A DNA stretch of 20,628 nt from a virus, in IMG/VR virus record IMGVR_UViG_3300035698_002437, positions 1-20,628 of that record. One strand, written 5' to 3'. Positions 1-8,422 of the stretch are shown here, piece by piece (the first letter of the stretch is position 1; each line of letters opens with the position of its first letter). Below the pieces are notes generated by a model. The model was given only the letters and a program-made list of their open reading frames with translations, had not been told where the DNA came from and ran no database searches. Both the position numbers and the translations under genes were made by a program.

Positions 1-105
1 AAAATCCGCCTGAGTGGAGGGAATAACCGCCGCCTCTTGCGTGGCCTGCGGCTTAATATTCTTCGAGCTATTCTGCGCGGATTGTGTGCGTCGATTTGGT
101 CGCAT
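1..105 (-). CDS. Partial tail-region gene, N-terminus only
   Basis: An ATG at 105-103 opens a frame that stays open for 35 codons and leaves the window at its left edge. It begins MRPNRRTQSAQNSS and is rich in Asn, Gln, Ser and Ala, with a basic start. The ribosome site AGAAGGAAG lies 5 to 8 bases upstream and overlaps the stop of the preceding gene, so translation is probably coupled to it. Its place after the fibre-like and small virion proteins suggests another tail-tip or fibre component. The visible residues match no family I recognise, so no function is assigned. Confidence 0.6.
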   Translation of the reverse strand, partial: MRPNRRTQSAQNSSKNIKPQATQEAAVIPSTQADF

Positions 106-117
106 AACGACTTCCTT

Positions 118-483
118 CTACGATTCAGTGACGCGGTTTACATCGCCCCAAATGATTATGTCATTGCCATTAGTGCTCCAAGCTTTCACAATATCGCCGC
201 CACTCATACGATGGCCGGATAGGATGATATGCTCGCCATCTTGCCCATACGTTCCCTGCCCTTTGAGGGTGATCTCGATCGGGTTTGATGTATCGCCAAG
301 CGATATAAACAGCGTATCGTCTGCGTCTACGTTTGCCGCCATAAGGGTAATCTCATCATAAGTCGAAGCAACGGCAGTCGCCGTATGAATTGTGTCCGCT
401 GAGCCCGAAGAGGTGCCTGCCACCAATATTGGCTGGCCTCGGGTTGCGCCTGATAGATTCTGAATTCCAAAACTTAAAGCCAT
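118..483 (-). CDS. Small putative virion (tail-tip) protein
   Basis: A 121-residue protein starting MALSFGIQNLSG. Its composition is that of a small beta-sandwich protein: short hydrophobic strands (PILVAGT, EITLMAAN, DTLFISLGD, PIEITLKG) and an ending with IIIWGDVNR. I recognise this pattern (Ile-His-Thr-Ala, then a Tyr/Phe-Asp-Glu-Ile strand, then a C-terminal strand ending in Gly-x-Val-Asn-Arg) from small hypothetical proteins in the tail-tip region of other tailed phages. It has no signal peptide or membrane segment. It lies 13 bases downstream of the fibre-like gene, with an AGGAGG-type ribosome site in the gap. A structural role is inferred from fold-like pattern and position. Confidence 0.7.
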   Translation of the reverse strand: MALSFGIQNLSGATRGQPILVAGTSSGSADTIHTATAVASTYDEITLMAANVDADDTLFISLGDTSNPIEITLKGQGTYGQDGEHIILSGHRMSGGDIVKAWSTNGNDIIIWGDVNRVTES

Positions 484-496
484 ATTATCCTCCTAA

Positions 497-931
497 TTAA
501 CCGAATATTCTTGATAACATTATCACATGACCATCTGAAACACTAGCCTGCAAATTTTCATCCGAGCCGTCCGCCTGCTCTGTTAGGATGATCCCGCTCC
601 CCGCAGTAAGCTTTCCATTCAAATTGCCTGCTGTTGTATCATTAACCGAAACTTTTACGCTTCCGACCGCGGCCTGAGCTTCCGTCGCTGCAGCCTGAGC
701 GATGGCCTGCGAGCGAAACGCTTTACGAGTGGCACCAACCCCGAGGGTTTGCGATACAGCGAGCGTGGTTGCTAAGCCTTGCACCAGCGTTCCGATTCCA
801 ATAATGCGGTTGGATTCAGCAACAAACTCTTCGCAGAGTGCGGGGATTTTCGCAACGTAACCATAGTTCTCGAATTGATCGTCGAATGTATAGCTGATCC
901 CTGAAGTAGGGAAAGTAACAACCGTTGACAT
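497..931 (-). CDS. Putative short tail fibre / appendage protein
   Basis: A 144-residue protein. The first 45 residues hold aromatic and acidic patches (YTFDDQFENYGYVAKIP). Residues 45-92 are an Ala-rich helical stretch (QAIAQAAATEAQAAVGS). From about residue 93 there is a module VKVSVNDTTAGNLNGKLTAG followed by SGIILTEQ and DENLQAS. That module is a recurrent element of phage tail fibres and appendages (usual form: KVS..DTTAGYL..KL..G.GI.LT). This suggests a small trimeric fibre or fibre adaptor at the tail tip. Its start overlaps the end of the previous gene closely (one base between the TAA and the ATG), and the GAGGAGG ribosome site is formed by that gene's last Glu-Glu codons, so the two are probably coupled. 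Confidence 0.7.
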   Translation of the reverse strand: MSTVVTFPTSGISYTFDDQFENYGYVAKIPALCEEFVAESNRIIGIGTLVQGLATTLAVSQTLGVGATRKAFRSQAIAQAAATEAQAAVGSVKVSVNDTTAGNLNGKLTAGSGIILTEQADGSDENLQASVSDGHVIMLSRIFG

Positions 932-932
932 A

Positions 933-2051
933 TTAGGCCTCCTCTAGCTCTACAGCTATATCATTCACATTTGCATAGGGGAATTGTAACCCATTCAGCC
1001 GTTCATGTGTAGCTACAAATGACCAGCGATGCTTCATGATCGTATTCTCGCCATCAAATATAAAATACATCTGTTCATTTACGCCGTTCAGCCATTGCAG
1101 ATCAAAGAAGCCTGCGGCCTCCTCATAAGAGAGGTTGCGGATCATTGCTGTAAGGGCTCTGCGTTGCTTGCGCGGGTTGTAGAGCTTGCGCCCACTCCGC
1201 ATCTTGGATGAGGTCGTATCGGTGCGTAAATCAATTGCAGCGCCAAACTCAATATTACGGCTCGGCTGATTAATTCGCGGCAAAAACATTCGATAAAGCC
1301 GAGCGTCGCCATTGGTGCTGTTGGTAAAATCAAACTCAAACTTGCAATAGCGAGCAATAATATCGCTGGCAAATATATCTTGAATCGGGAATGAATTACG
1401 CCTTAGATCCTCATCCGATGGCTGGCCTGTCCATAATGAAGGATGCCCCCACCGAACTGAGCCCCATGGAACAGTGCGATCGATAGCCAGCGTCCAATCA
1501 ATTTCTAGCACCGGACTCGTATAGTCTCCTGTATGGCAATTGACCGTCGCTTCGTCGGCTATATCCGCAGCTAAGGCGGGGCTAATAGTAACCGTTCCGT
1601 TCCCGCCAGCAGAGAGGGAAGCGCCAACGGTTACCTCGTAAACATTTACGCGATCAGCTCCAAAGCTTAGGAAGTCGCCTGCAGTTATATCCATGGCACC
1701 GCCATCCGCCGTTAAATCGATCGTTGTATCGGTCGCGGTATGCGCTGCATCAACGGTAACGCTCGAGAATGCAGGGGTGTCGCTGAATTTATACTTGAAC
1801 CGATCCTGCCGCTGTAGGCTGGACTTGGCAATAATGAACGCGCCAACATCACGGACGGATCCGAAGTCAACCTCTCCCTGCGTGCTCGCCAGCGTCGTAT
1901 CTGTGCTTATAGCCGCGCTGCCCATATCGTCTGTGGCGAGCTCTTCTAGATCCTGCGTTGCGTTCCAATCGCCGCGCGTGAAAACAGGCTTGTAATCCAT
2001 CCACTCTTTATGATCCACCCAATTAGGGGAGCAAAAAATTGCGTTACTCAT
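933..2051 (-). CDS. Tail-tip protein, distal-tail/baseplate type
   Basis: A 372-residue protein. The N-terminal 75 residues look like a discoidin-type beta-sandwich: a strand pattern around EVDFGSVRDVGAFIIAKSS after an acidic loop. Residues about 115-170 (ITAGDFLSFG, VYEVT, GTVTISPAL) form a small beta module common in phage virion proteins. The C-terminal part (PSRNIEFGAAIDLR, then ALTAMIRNLSYEEAAGFFDL, FIFDGEN) matches the pattern of an uncharacterised protein that follows the hub gene in other siphoviruses. The role is probably part of the tail tip or baseplate. It overlaps the preceding gene by 8 bases (ATGAGTAA), with TGGAG upstream as the ribosome site. Exact function is unknown. Confidence 0.72.
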   Translation of the reverse strand: MSNAIFCSPNWVDHKEWMDYKPVFTRGDWNATQDLEELATDDMGSAAISTDTTLASTQGEVDFGSVRDVGAFIIAKSSLQRQDRFKYKFSDTPAFSSVTVDAAHTATDTTIDLTADGGAMDITAGDFLSFGADRVNVYEVTVGASLSAGGNGTVTISPALAADIADEATVNCHTGDYTSPVLEIDWTLAIDRTVPWGSVRWGHPSLWTGQPSDEDLRRNSFPIQDIFASDIIARYCKFEFDFTNSTNGDARLYRMFLPRINQPSRNIEFGAAIDLRTDTTSSKMRSGRKLYNPRKQRRALTAMIRNLSYEEAAGFFDLQWLNGVNEQMYFIFDGENTIMKHRWSFVATHERLNGLQFPYANVNDIAVELEEA

Positions 2052-3630
2052 CTATCCATACTCCATAGTCTATTCGAGGCTCTGTCAGCTCGGGGATTAC
2101 GATGCCCATAACCCTGCCTTTTTTACCAGCGTCCAGCCCGAAGCGATCGAATTGAAACGAATGAACGCTGTTAATCTGTAGTATTGTATCCGCATCGATC
2201 GGGATAATATAGTATTGTGTTCCATCCTTTAGAAGGTTCAGATGCCGATCGGCTGCTGTATCGGCTGCGGCCTTGGTAGAGAACGCGCTCAGAAATATGT
2301 GCGTGGGTGCCTTCGGATGGATCGTTTGCACCGCTGTATCCTCATCCGAGGTAATGCGCCACTCCTTACGCAGTTCTTCGCGCTCCGCATCGGTGAGGGA
2401 TCCAGCAAGCTCTCCATCGCCATGCTGCGAATATCGCGCATAGTAGACCTCGACGCGCCAAGGCGGGATCCCATCACCTATATCGGAAAGCCGGACGCGC
2501 TCGAGCCCATCTGATTCATCGTATATACTGCCTTCTGTGATCGCGCTTTCCGCTGAGATACCGACCGTGGATTGTAGGCGACCGATCTGCCATTCCTCCG
2601 AGGTATTCGGAACAAGAAAGCCCCGATCGCCCTCGAGTAAATAGCGCACGCAATCCAGCGAAGTTCGATCATCATCCACATAGATACCCACAATAGAGCT
2701 GTTGGCTGAATCGAGAGCGGTAAAACTGGTGGTATTTATATTCGTTATGCCTGCGCGATCATCAATAAGCCGCTTTACGCATTGCGCCATGGTTCTATCG
2801 GCTGTGGTCGCTCCCTCGGTCGCTGTGCATGTAACCTTGCCGGATGGGGTGCTCTGTAGCCGGAAAACGCCCTTTGTAAGGCACGTCGCATATTTGCCCG
2901 AAGCAATGGTCGCAGCAGCAAGCAAAGCAATCGTGGCAACGTCGCCAGAGGTTCCGACCGATGTATCAAGGGTAATGGAATCCCCGTTGTCATAAACCGC
3001 ATCGATACTATTTACAGCGATATTAGCACCAGCGGAATTATGGTTTATCGCGTAGAGCTGAGTGCCATGGTTGACTTGTATAGGCTCGAAGCGTTGGCGA
3101 TAGCCGTATATGAATGGTTTAACCAGCCCGAGGATTGTTTCTTCCTCTCCCTCCACATCATCGGTGCCAGAATTAGATCCATCGAATGCGGCCTGCTGCG
3201 CGGCAACATCTAAAATCGCCATCTGGCTGCGGATAGAGAAACGAACCTCCGTAAAGTTTGACTCTACGCTTTCCACCACCAGCGTAAGGAACGGAACCCG
3301 ATCGGCATACGCGGTTCTCTCGCTCGCCACGGTTTCGATTGTAACGGTTTGCAGATCCCATCCTTGAACCGTAGGATCAATCCAATCCAGCACGCCATCA
3401 TCATTGCCGAGGATGATGGTGCCGGAACCTACATCCGCTTCGCCATAAGTGGTTCCCTGCCCAAACATAAAGATCTCGAGAGATCCGCCTTCCTTCAAAC
3501 GATCGTTAAAATACGCCTGCGCTGGCGTATCAGTAGAGAGCGTCGTATATGGCTGCGAGGCCACGCGATAGTAAGCGACCGCCGCTGTTACTGGATCGTA
3601 ATATTTGAATGTGTAAAGAAATATCCGCAC
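2044..3630 (-). CDS. Tail hub / tip-associated structural protein
   Basis: A 528-residue protein directly downstream of the tape measure gene, where distal-tail and hub proteins are normally encoded. Visible pattern: an N-terminal beta region with LEIFMFGQGTTYGEA, a region with ILGLVKPFIYGYRQRFEPIQV, then YAINHN, AVNSIDAVYDNG and a TIASGKYATCL strand. The later part (VGIYVDDDRTSLDCVRYLL, WQIGRLQS) is typical of a phage tail-tip family that carries a G(K/L)xKPxxYG motif and a repeated Ile-Asp-x-Val-Tyr-Asp-x-Gly strand. I infer a baseplate hub-like role. The start is GTG, sharing its last G-position with the tape measure stop (TAGTG), and AGGTG lies just upstream. No enzymatic motif for cell-wall cleavage was seen. 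Confidence 0.72.
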   Translation of the reverse strand: MRIFLYTFKYYDPVTAAVAYYRVASQPYTTLSTDTPAQAYFNDRLKEGGSLEIFMFGQGTTYGEADVGSGTIILGNDDGVLDWIDPTVQGWDLQTVTIETVASERTAYADRVPFLTLVVESVESNFTEVRFSIRSQMAILDVAAQQAAFDGSNSGTDDVEGEEETILGLVKPFIYGYRQRFEPIQVNHGTQLYAINHNSAGANIAVNSIDAVYDNGDSITLDTSVGTSGDVATIALLAAATIASGKYATCLTKGVFRLQSTPSGKVTCTATEGATTADRTMAQCVKRLIDDRAGITNINTTSFTALDSANSSIVGIYVDDDRTSLDCVRYLLEGDRGFLVPNTSEEWQIGRLQSTVGISAESAITEGSIYDESDGLERVRLSDIGDGIPPWRVEVYYARYSQHGDGELAGSLTDAEREELRKEWRITSDEDTAVQTIHPKAPTHIFLSAFSTKAAADTAADRHLNLLKDGTQYYIIPIDADTILQINSVHSFQFDRFGLDAGKKGRVMGIVIPELTEPRIDYGVWIDE

Positions 3631-6600
3631 TATTTACGCACCTGAGTTCTGCTATTGGTGTTGTTTATTTTCTTCAACATCTTAACATTTTCAGCAGTTA
3701 GCTCTTGCAGCTGGATCATTCCTGTTTGCTGGACGCGAACGATTGCCTTCAGCTCTCGGCTTTGAGACTGCAGCTCTTTTAGCACATCGCTATTTGCGTG
3801 GAACGGAATAACCATAGAGCTGTTGCGTGGCGCGATAAGCTCGGGCTGCTGTTCCCCGACCAATGAAAGCCCACCGATGAATGGCGAGCCGCCGCTTGCA
3901 AAGCCAGGAATACCAGCGGAGCGAAGCGCAGCCATAAGCGCACCGTTTGCTGTTGGGTTTTGCTCGAAGAATGAGGATCGAGAGCCGCCACCAGCCGTGA
4001 TGCCCTGAGTGGCTCCCTCTAATAGCGAGAGAGCCGTTCCCCATTGACCGGACGCTTGGAGCGCCCCGCGCTGAGATATAAGCTGCTCATTAACGTTATT
4101 CGAAGAAACCTGCAGGTTCGGGTTCGCTTGGCTGGCAACCATTGTGCCGCCATTTAATAGCAGGCTCTCGATGGCAATAAGTGAATCAAGCTGAGATTGC
4201 GCGACGTTTAATTGGCTAAGCGCAAGGTTCTGCTGCGTTTTATAGAAGTCTTTTGTTGCGTCGAGCTCGCCAAGCACTTGATCGAAGATAGAGGCGTAAT
4301 CTGTGCTCGAGGCGTAATAATCGTCAGCTATCTCGAGCAGTGTATTAGCTAAGGCCGGAAGCTCGGACGCAGCCTGCTCATCCCCACCACGCGCAAGAGC
4401 CGATGTGCTGAAAAACTTATTCGTAGCTGCATCAAGCCGCTCGCGAGGAGATAGCGGACTGCTACTGCCTACCTGCAGGTTAAATATTGCATCCGTCAGG
4501 TTGTCTACGATGTCAGAGAAACGATTAGCGAGCGATTCAGAAGCGGAAACCTGAGACTCGAGCTCCTGAGTGATTGCTTGATTGCTGCTTTCAATAGTTG
4601 AATACTGCGCGTTGATCGTTTTCAGGTTCTCCGCATGGATGGCCTCGATCAAATTCATATCCGCACCGATAAAGTCGGCATCGCTTTTCTGGTTTCCATA
4701 GCGCGTATTCTCTACAGCCAAGGCGTTGAAGATGCCGGACTGCGTGCCGAGCAGCTGGTTTGCAAGACTAGAGTTAAAGTCGCCTCTGATCTTGCCCTCA
4801 ATTGCATCGAGCTTTTCTGTCAGCTCCCCGAGAGGAAGCCCGAGCCGTTCGCTAGATTCACGCAGGCTTTCAAACTGATCATAGATTACGTCCATCTGCT
4901 GGCGGAATATAGTTACAGGCTCCACAGCGTTTAAGATATCATCTCCAATATTATCGAAGTTCGCTATCAGCGATATGTCGTTTAGAATGTCAGCAGCGGT
5001 TCTCCCTTCGGTTTCTATAAGCTCGAGCGCAGGGATTAAATCCGAGCGGATCGCATCGTTCGCACCAGATACGCGCCGCGTCATTTCAAGCAGCACTTGC
5101 CCTAGGGCATTGTCCGCTGATTCCTCATCATCGGGATTGAATGAGAATGTATTACTATCGAATTGTTTGAAGTCTCCTAAGCTGAAAAATCCGGTTCCAT
5201 CATCCACGCCGCCTTGGAAGGATGATATGCCAGTAAGATCGAGCCCAGTGCCAGCGACCAGCGCCATAGTTGATTGGTTGACCGCTTCGGATAGAGCCCG
5301 AGCCGCTTCATCACTAACGTGCTTGCTGCTGAATTGCGCACCCTCCAAAGATCCAAGACCGCTGAATGCCGACGTAAGCGTGCTGCCAGTATTACCAGCG
5401 CCAGCACCGAAGTTAGATGCGGGGTGAGGGGTTCCTCCACCAAACAATCCGCCAAGGGCTGTGCCTGCGAAACTGCCGAGGATCCCACCGAGTCCAGGAA
5501 GCAATAAATTGCCGATCGCTGCTCCCGCTAACGAAGCTCCTGTATCAACCAGCATATTATCAGAGCCAAGCCCTAATAGATTTGCTGCAAAACCACCGAT
5601 TCCTGCACCACTAAAAGTGCCGCCAATGATCGAGGATAAACCCGTTCCCTCCAATAGCGTTCCGGCATCACCAATACCAGAGAAGAACGGAGACGCGCCG
5701 ACTGTTTGCCCTATGCCGAATGTATCTAGCGCAAACTGATCTATTCCACCCAATGCGCTGCTGAATATATCGGATCCGCCGCCGAATAAATCGTTGAGGC
5801 CGGATAAGCCGGATAAACCGGATCCGCCGCCACCGCCACCGAGCTGCCCTGTAATCTTCTCGATAGAGCCCGAGCCAATACCAACGGAAGAACCTACCGC
5901 CTGAATAATAGGAACGATGATCGGCTGCGCAATAGCAAGCGTGGCAAGCTCGGCAAGCATATCAGTAAACACGCCTTTGATCCGGCCTGCAAAATCACGC
6001 CAACCGTCAATCTCTCCGCTAAACATATCCTTAAATGTATCAGTAAACGAGTTTTTGATTCCCGTTGCCATGTCCTTAAATATCTGCTCGGTTTCAGTAA
6101 GCGTCTCTTTTAGTTCTTTAGCTTTTTTATCCGCCTTCTCGATCGAGGCCTCGAGCCCACCTTCAGACGGATCAGCGAATAGATCGTCTTTCGATTCCGT
6201 CGCTTCATCTATCTTGCGCTTCAGTCCCACCAAAGTCTCAGTTACATCATCATCGATATGGCGGTTAAATTCCTGCGCTTCCTTACGAGCTGATTCAAAC
6301 GCACGCTTGAAGGATCCGGCATAGGCATCGCTTATCGCCTCTGCTGTATTGGTAAAGCCTGAGCCGCCGCCCAGCGGGTCGTTGATAAAGTCGCGCAGAT
6401 CAAGCAGGAGGCCATCAAAGACTTGGCCTGTTTGACCAACCGCATCAATAATACCCCGCAGCGCACCAACAACATTTGCATAGATGCTGTTCGAGAATTT
6501 AATGATCTCAGCGGTAACAATCGTCACGGTTGCTTTCAGCTCATCGAAGTATTCAATAATTCCATAGATAGCGGCACCAACCAATACAACAGGGAAGGCC

Positions 6601-7601
6601 GCAACCATGGCAACAGCTAGGGTGCTAAGCACTCCCGTAAGAGATAGGCCTGAAACGATCGCAACAGTTACGCCAGCCACGAAATCTAGCGCCAAGGCAC
6701 CACCAACAGCAATCGCCGCAGTTGCTACTTTGTCGAAGCTATCAGCCACGCCGGATATGCCGAGAGCGATCGCGCTAGTACCGCGTGCAATGACATCGCT
6801 TTGTCCGATGTATTTCAAGAAGGCGTTATCGAGGCGCGTCATTGCCTGCTCTATCGTAATCGGCATCTGATCAAACTCAGAACGCAGTTTCCCGACTTGG
6901 CTTTGCAGCGCCGCCATAGCGTTATCTGCAGTAATGATTCCGTCTTTGGCGAGCTTATTCAAAGATCCAGCCGTTGCGTCAGAGGTAACGCCTATCTGAT
7001 TTAAACCGTCAGCGAGAGCCTTTGCTACTCGAGGTGCCTGCTCTTGCAGCGATCGTATCTCTTGCCCCGCGGCTGAGAAGTTCGTCGCCAATCCTTGCGC
7101 GAATTGTGTGATGGCACCAGCGGAAGCCGCCGCGCTTTCGCCTGTAAGGGCTATCCCCTTCGCTATGGCCTCCGTTACGGGTATAAGTCGGGCTTTTTGG
7201 GACTCCGTTCCCCCAACAGCCATTGCAAGGCGTGTGTATAGCTCTGTGGTCGATTTTATGGACGCTCGGGAAGAATCAGCGGTTCGGATAATATCTTGCT
7301 GAGCCTTTTCAAACTCTCGCTGCGAGGTTGTTACGACGCGCAGACGGCCTTCTAGCTGCTTCCAAGCATCGGAGTAGGAGATGATCTTATTGGTACCGAG
7401 AGCAATGGCAACAGCAACCGCCGCGCCTTTTAGTGTATTCATGTTCTTAGAGGCTCGGTCGAAGCTGCCCCCCATGTTATCCGTATCGCGCTGCGTGCTT
7501 TTCGCGCTGCGACTTACGTCATCGGTTGCCTTTTTAAAATCTTTTGCGCCCTCTTGAGCTTTTTTGCCATCAATCTTGAGGGTTAATGTTTTGGTTGTCA
7601 C
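3630..7601 (-). CDS. Tail tape measure protein
   Basis: At 1323 residues this is by far the longest gene, and it directly follows the G/GT chaperone genes, the standard tape-measure position. Residues 76-260 match the tape-measure N-terminal domain (SDAWKQLEGRLRVVTTS, ELYTRLA, IAKGIALTGESAAAS, then EIRSLQEQAPRVAKALADGL). Residues 292-351 are a long hydrophobic block, probably two membrane-active helices that could act during genome ejection. A long Gly-rich region follows (around GGGGGGSGLSGLSGL). Helical repeats lead to the usual C-terminal signature FASGGSPFIGGLSLVGEQ followed by PELIAP. The start is GTG with AAGGATCAGGAT upstream, and the gene overlaps the T reading frame by 32 bases. At about 0.15 nm per residue the tail would be near 200 nm (estimate from the known rule). 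Confidence 0.95.
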   Translation of the reverse strand: MTTKTLTLKIDGKKAQEGAKDFKKATDDVSRSAKSTQRDTDNMGGSFDRASKNMNTLKGAAVAVAIALGTNKIISYSDAWKQLEGRLRVVTTSQREFEKAQQDIIRTADSSRASIKSTTELYTRLAMAVGGTESQKARLIPVTEAIAKGIALTGESAAASAGAITQFAQGLATNFSAAGQEIRSLQEQAPRVAKALADGLNQIGVTSDATAGSLNKLAKDGIITADNAMAALQSQVGKLRSEFDQMPITIEQAMTRLDNAFLKYIGQSDVIARGTSAIALGISGVADSFDKVATAAIAVGGALALDFVAGVTVAIVSGLSLTGVLSTLAVAMVAAFPVVLVGAAIYGIIEYFDELKATVTIVTAEIIKFSNSIYANVVGALRGIIDAVGQTGQVFDGLLLDLRDFINDPLGGGSGFTNTAEAISDAYAGSFKRAFESARKEAQEFNRHIDDDVTETLVGLKRKIDEATESKDDLFADPSEGGLEASIEKADKKAKELKETLTETEQIFKDMATGIKNSFTDTFKDMFSGEIDGWRDFAGRIKGVFTDMLAELATLAIAQPIIVPIIQAVGSSVGIGSGSIEKITGQLGGGGGGSGLSGLSGLNDLFGGGSDIFSSALGGIDQFALDTFGIGQTVGASPFFSGIGDAGTLLEGTGLSSIIGGTFSGAGIGGFAANLLGLGSDNMLVDTGASLAGAAIGNLLLPGLGGILGSFAGTALGGLFGGGTPHPASNFGAGAGNTGSTLTSAFSGLGSLEGAQFSSKHVSDEAARALSEAVNQSTMALVAGTGLDLTGISSFQGGVDDGTGFFSLGDFKQFDSNTFSFNPDDEESADNALGQVLLEMTRRVSGANDAIRSDLIPALELIETEGRTAADILNDISLIANFDNIGDDILNAVEPVTIFRQQMDVIYDQFESLRESSERLGLPLGELTEKLDAIEGKIRGDFNSSLANQLLGTQSGIFNALAVENTRYGNQKSDADFIGADMNLIEAIHAENLKTINAQYSTIESSNQAITQELESQVSASESLANRFSDIVDNLTDAIFNLQVGSSSPLSPRERLDAATNKFFSTSALARGGDEQAASELPALANTLLEIADDYYASSTDYASIFDQVLGELDATKDFYKTQQNLALSQLNVAQSQLDSLIAIESLLLNGGTMVASQANPNLQVSSNNVNEQLISQRGALQASGQWGTALSLLEGATQGITAGGGSRSSFFEQNPTANGALMAALRSAGIPGFASGGSPFIGGLSLVGEQQPELIAPRNSSMVIPFHANSDVLKELQSQSRELKAIVRVQQTGMIQLQELTAENVKMLKKINNTNSRTQVRK

Positions 7602-7962
7602 TATCCTGATCCTTCTCTCTACTTTCAGAAATACGTTTGTTTTCTAATTGGACGTATTCAGAATCCATCGCCTGTAGGAAAAATAAATAATCTTCCCTAT
7701 CCTTTATATCAGATATGCCATGGATGATAAAGAACGCACTATATTCTGTCATAGGTATAGGGCAAACACCAGCAAAAGGAGCCACTGGCCTGCTGGTATT
7801 GAGAGAGCCGAAGGCCTCGAGGTAATGATGAAAGTAATCGGAAAGCTCGGGTCGATCGAGCAGCTCTGCCGGAAGTTCGTCGCCTTCCTCGAGAGCCACA
7901 TCGATCAACCAATCGAGGTTCTCATCGTGCTTATATTGCCAAATGAGGAATGCGACTATGGC
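7570..7962 (-). CDS. Tail assembly chaperone T, made as G-T fusion by -1 frameshift
   Basis: This frame has no good independent start. Its first plausible codon, a TTG at 7908-7906, lies inside conserved-looking sequence (IWQYKHDENLDWLIDV) and has no ribosome site. The frame stays open upstream to the slippery heptamer at 7968-7962 in the end of the G gene. A -1 slip there joins G residue 134 to AIVAFLIWQYK and gives a fusion of about 264 residues: 134 from G plus 130 from T. In lambda-like phages the G-T fusion binds the tape measure and recruits tail tube subunits during tail assembly. The T part ends acidic and Asn/Gln-rich (NINPQD) and overlaps the tape measure start by 32 bases. Confidence 0.88.
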   Translation of the reverse strand, partial: AIVAFLIWQYKHDENLDWLIDVALEEGDELPAELLDRPELSDYFHHYLEAFGSLNTSRPVAPFAGVCPIPMTEYSAFFIIHGISDIKDREDYLFFLQAMDSEYVQLENKRISESREKDQDSDNQNINPQD

Positions 7963-8363
7963 TTTTTTGCGGTTGTCTTCGCTTGCTTATTGAAGGACGC
8001 AGTAATGCCAGCATTATATGCGATAAAGTCTGCGATCTCTTTTGACTCGAGAAGCTTTAAGCCGCGCTCGGGGGTGTATTTTACGGCCTTAGCGCCGGAC
8101 ATAATACCCTTCCAATCCTTCAGGATACCGTGGGCGATACATTTGCGCATAATGATGCGGCTCTTGCTCAGCGGAATAGAGCGGCCTGATTTGATGATCG
8201 TATCGTAAGGTTTCTGCTCTGCAGCTCGTAGCTTGATAAATTCGTCGCTATCGAATGAAGCGATTTTAAAAGACACTTCCTCGTTATAATCAAACCATTT
8301 TCCTTCAGACTCTAATATTTCGTCCGTCAGATACTCATCGAAATCGGATAGATCGATACTCAT
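7956..8363 (-). CDS. Tail assembly chaperone G
   Basis: A 135-residue, mostly helical, charged protein (MSIDLSDFDEYL ... KQAKTTAKKP). Its place between the tail tube gene and the tape measure, the in-frame A_AAA_AAG heptamer just before its TAG stop, and an open -1 frame beyond identify it as the lambda gpG equivalent. gpG-type proteins coat the tape measure and are lost from the mature tail. The central segment (IKLRAAEQKPYDTIIKSG, RIIMRKCIAHGI) resembles phage tail-assembly chaperone proteins with a conserved Arg/Lys-rich helix. The ATG has AAAGGG about 6 bases upstream. Confidence 0.85.
   Translation of the reverse strand: MSIDLSDFDEYLTDEILESEGKWFDYNEEVSFKIASFDSDEFIKLRAAEQKPYDTIIKSGRSIPLSKSRIIMRKCIAHGILKDWKGIMSGAKAVKYTPERGLKLLESKEIADFIAYNAGITASFNKQAKTTAKKP
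7962..7968 (-). promoter_or_regulatory. Programmed -1 ribosomal frameshift site (A_AAA_AAG)
   Basis: On the minus strand, the G gene reads GCA AAA AAG CCA TAG. The heptamer A AAA AAG is in the correct phase for -1 slippage and is the same sequence used in E. coli dnaX. After slipping, reading continues without a stop for 130 codons in the T frame. I did not see a strong stem-loop directly downstream, so the efficiency cannot be judged. Confidence 0.88.
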
Positions 8364-8393
8364 AATTAAACCCTTTCACTGGTCATAGAATTA

Positions 8394-8415
8394 GGGCAGG
8401 TTTTTACGCCTGCCC
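8394..8415 (-). terminator. Inverted repeat after the tail tube gene
   Basis: The stem GGGCAGG / CCTGCCC is 7 bp and perfect, with an 8-base loop, 7 bases past the stop of the tail tube gene and upstream of the G gene ribosome site. On the minus strand it is followed by TAATTCTATG, not a clean U-run. It is therefore more likely a leaky terminator or a 3' mRNA stabiliser than a full stop, since G, T and the tape measure must be transcribed past it. Confidence 0.6.
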
Positions 8416-8422
8416 ATTTATT

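Noticed and set aside
7570-7908. A separate T gene starting at TTG 7908
   Set aside because: No ribosome site; the frame is open further upstream to a perfect slippery heptamer, so T is made as a G-T fusion.
7720-8208. Plus-strand open frame of 162 codons
   Set aside because: It lies opposite the G/T chaperone genes, has no ribosome site and no recognisable domain; a shadow of the coding strand.
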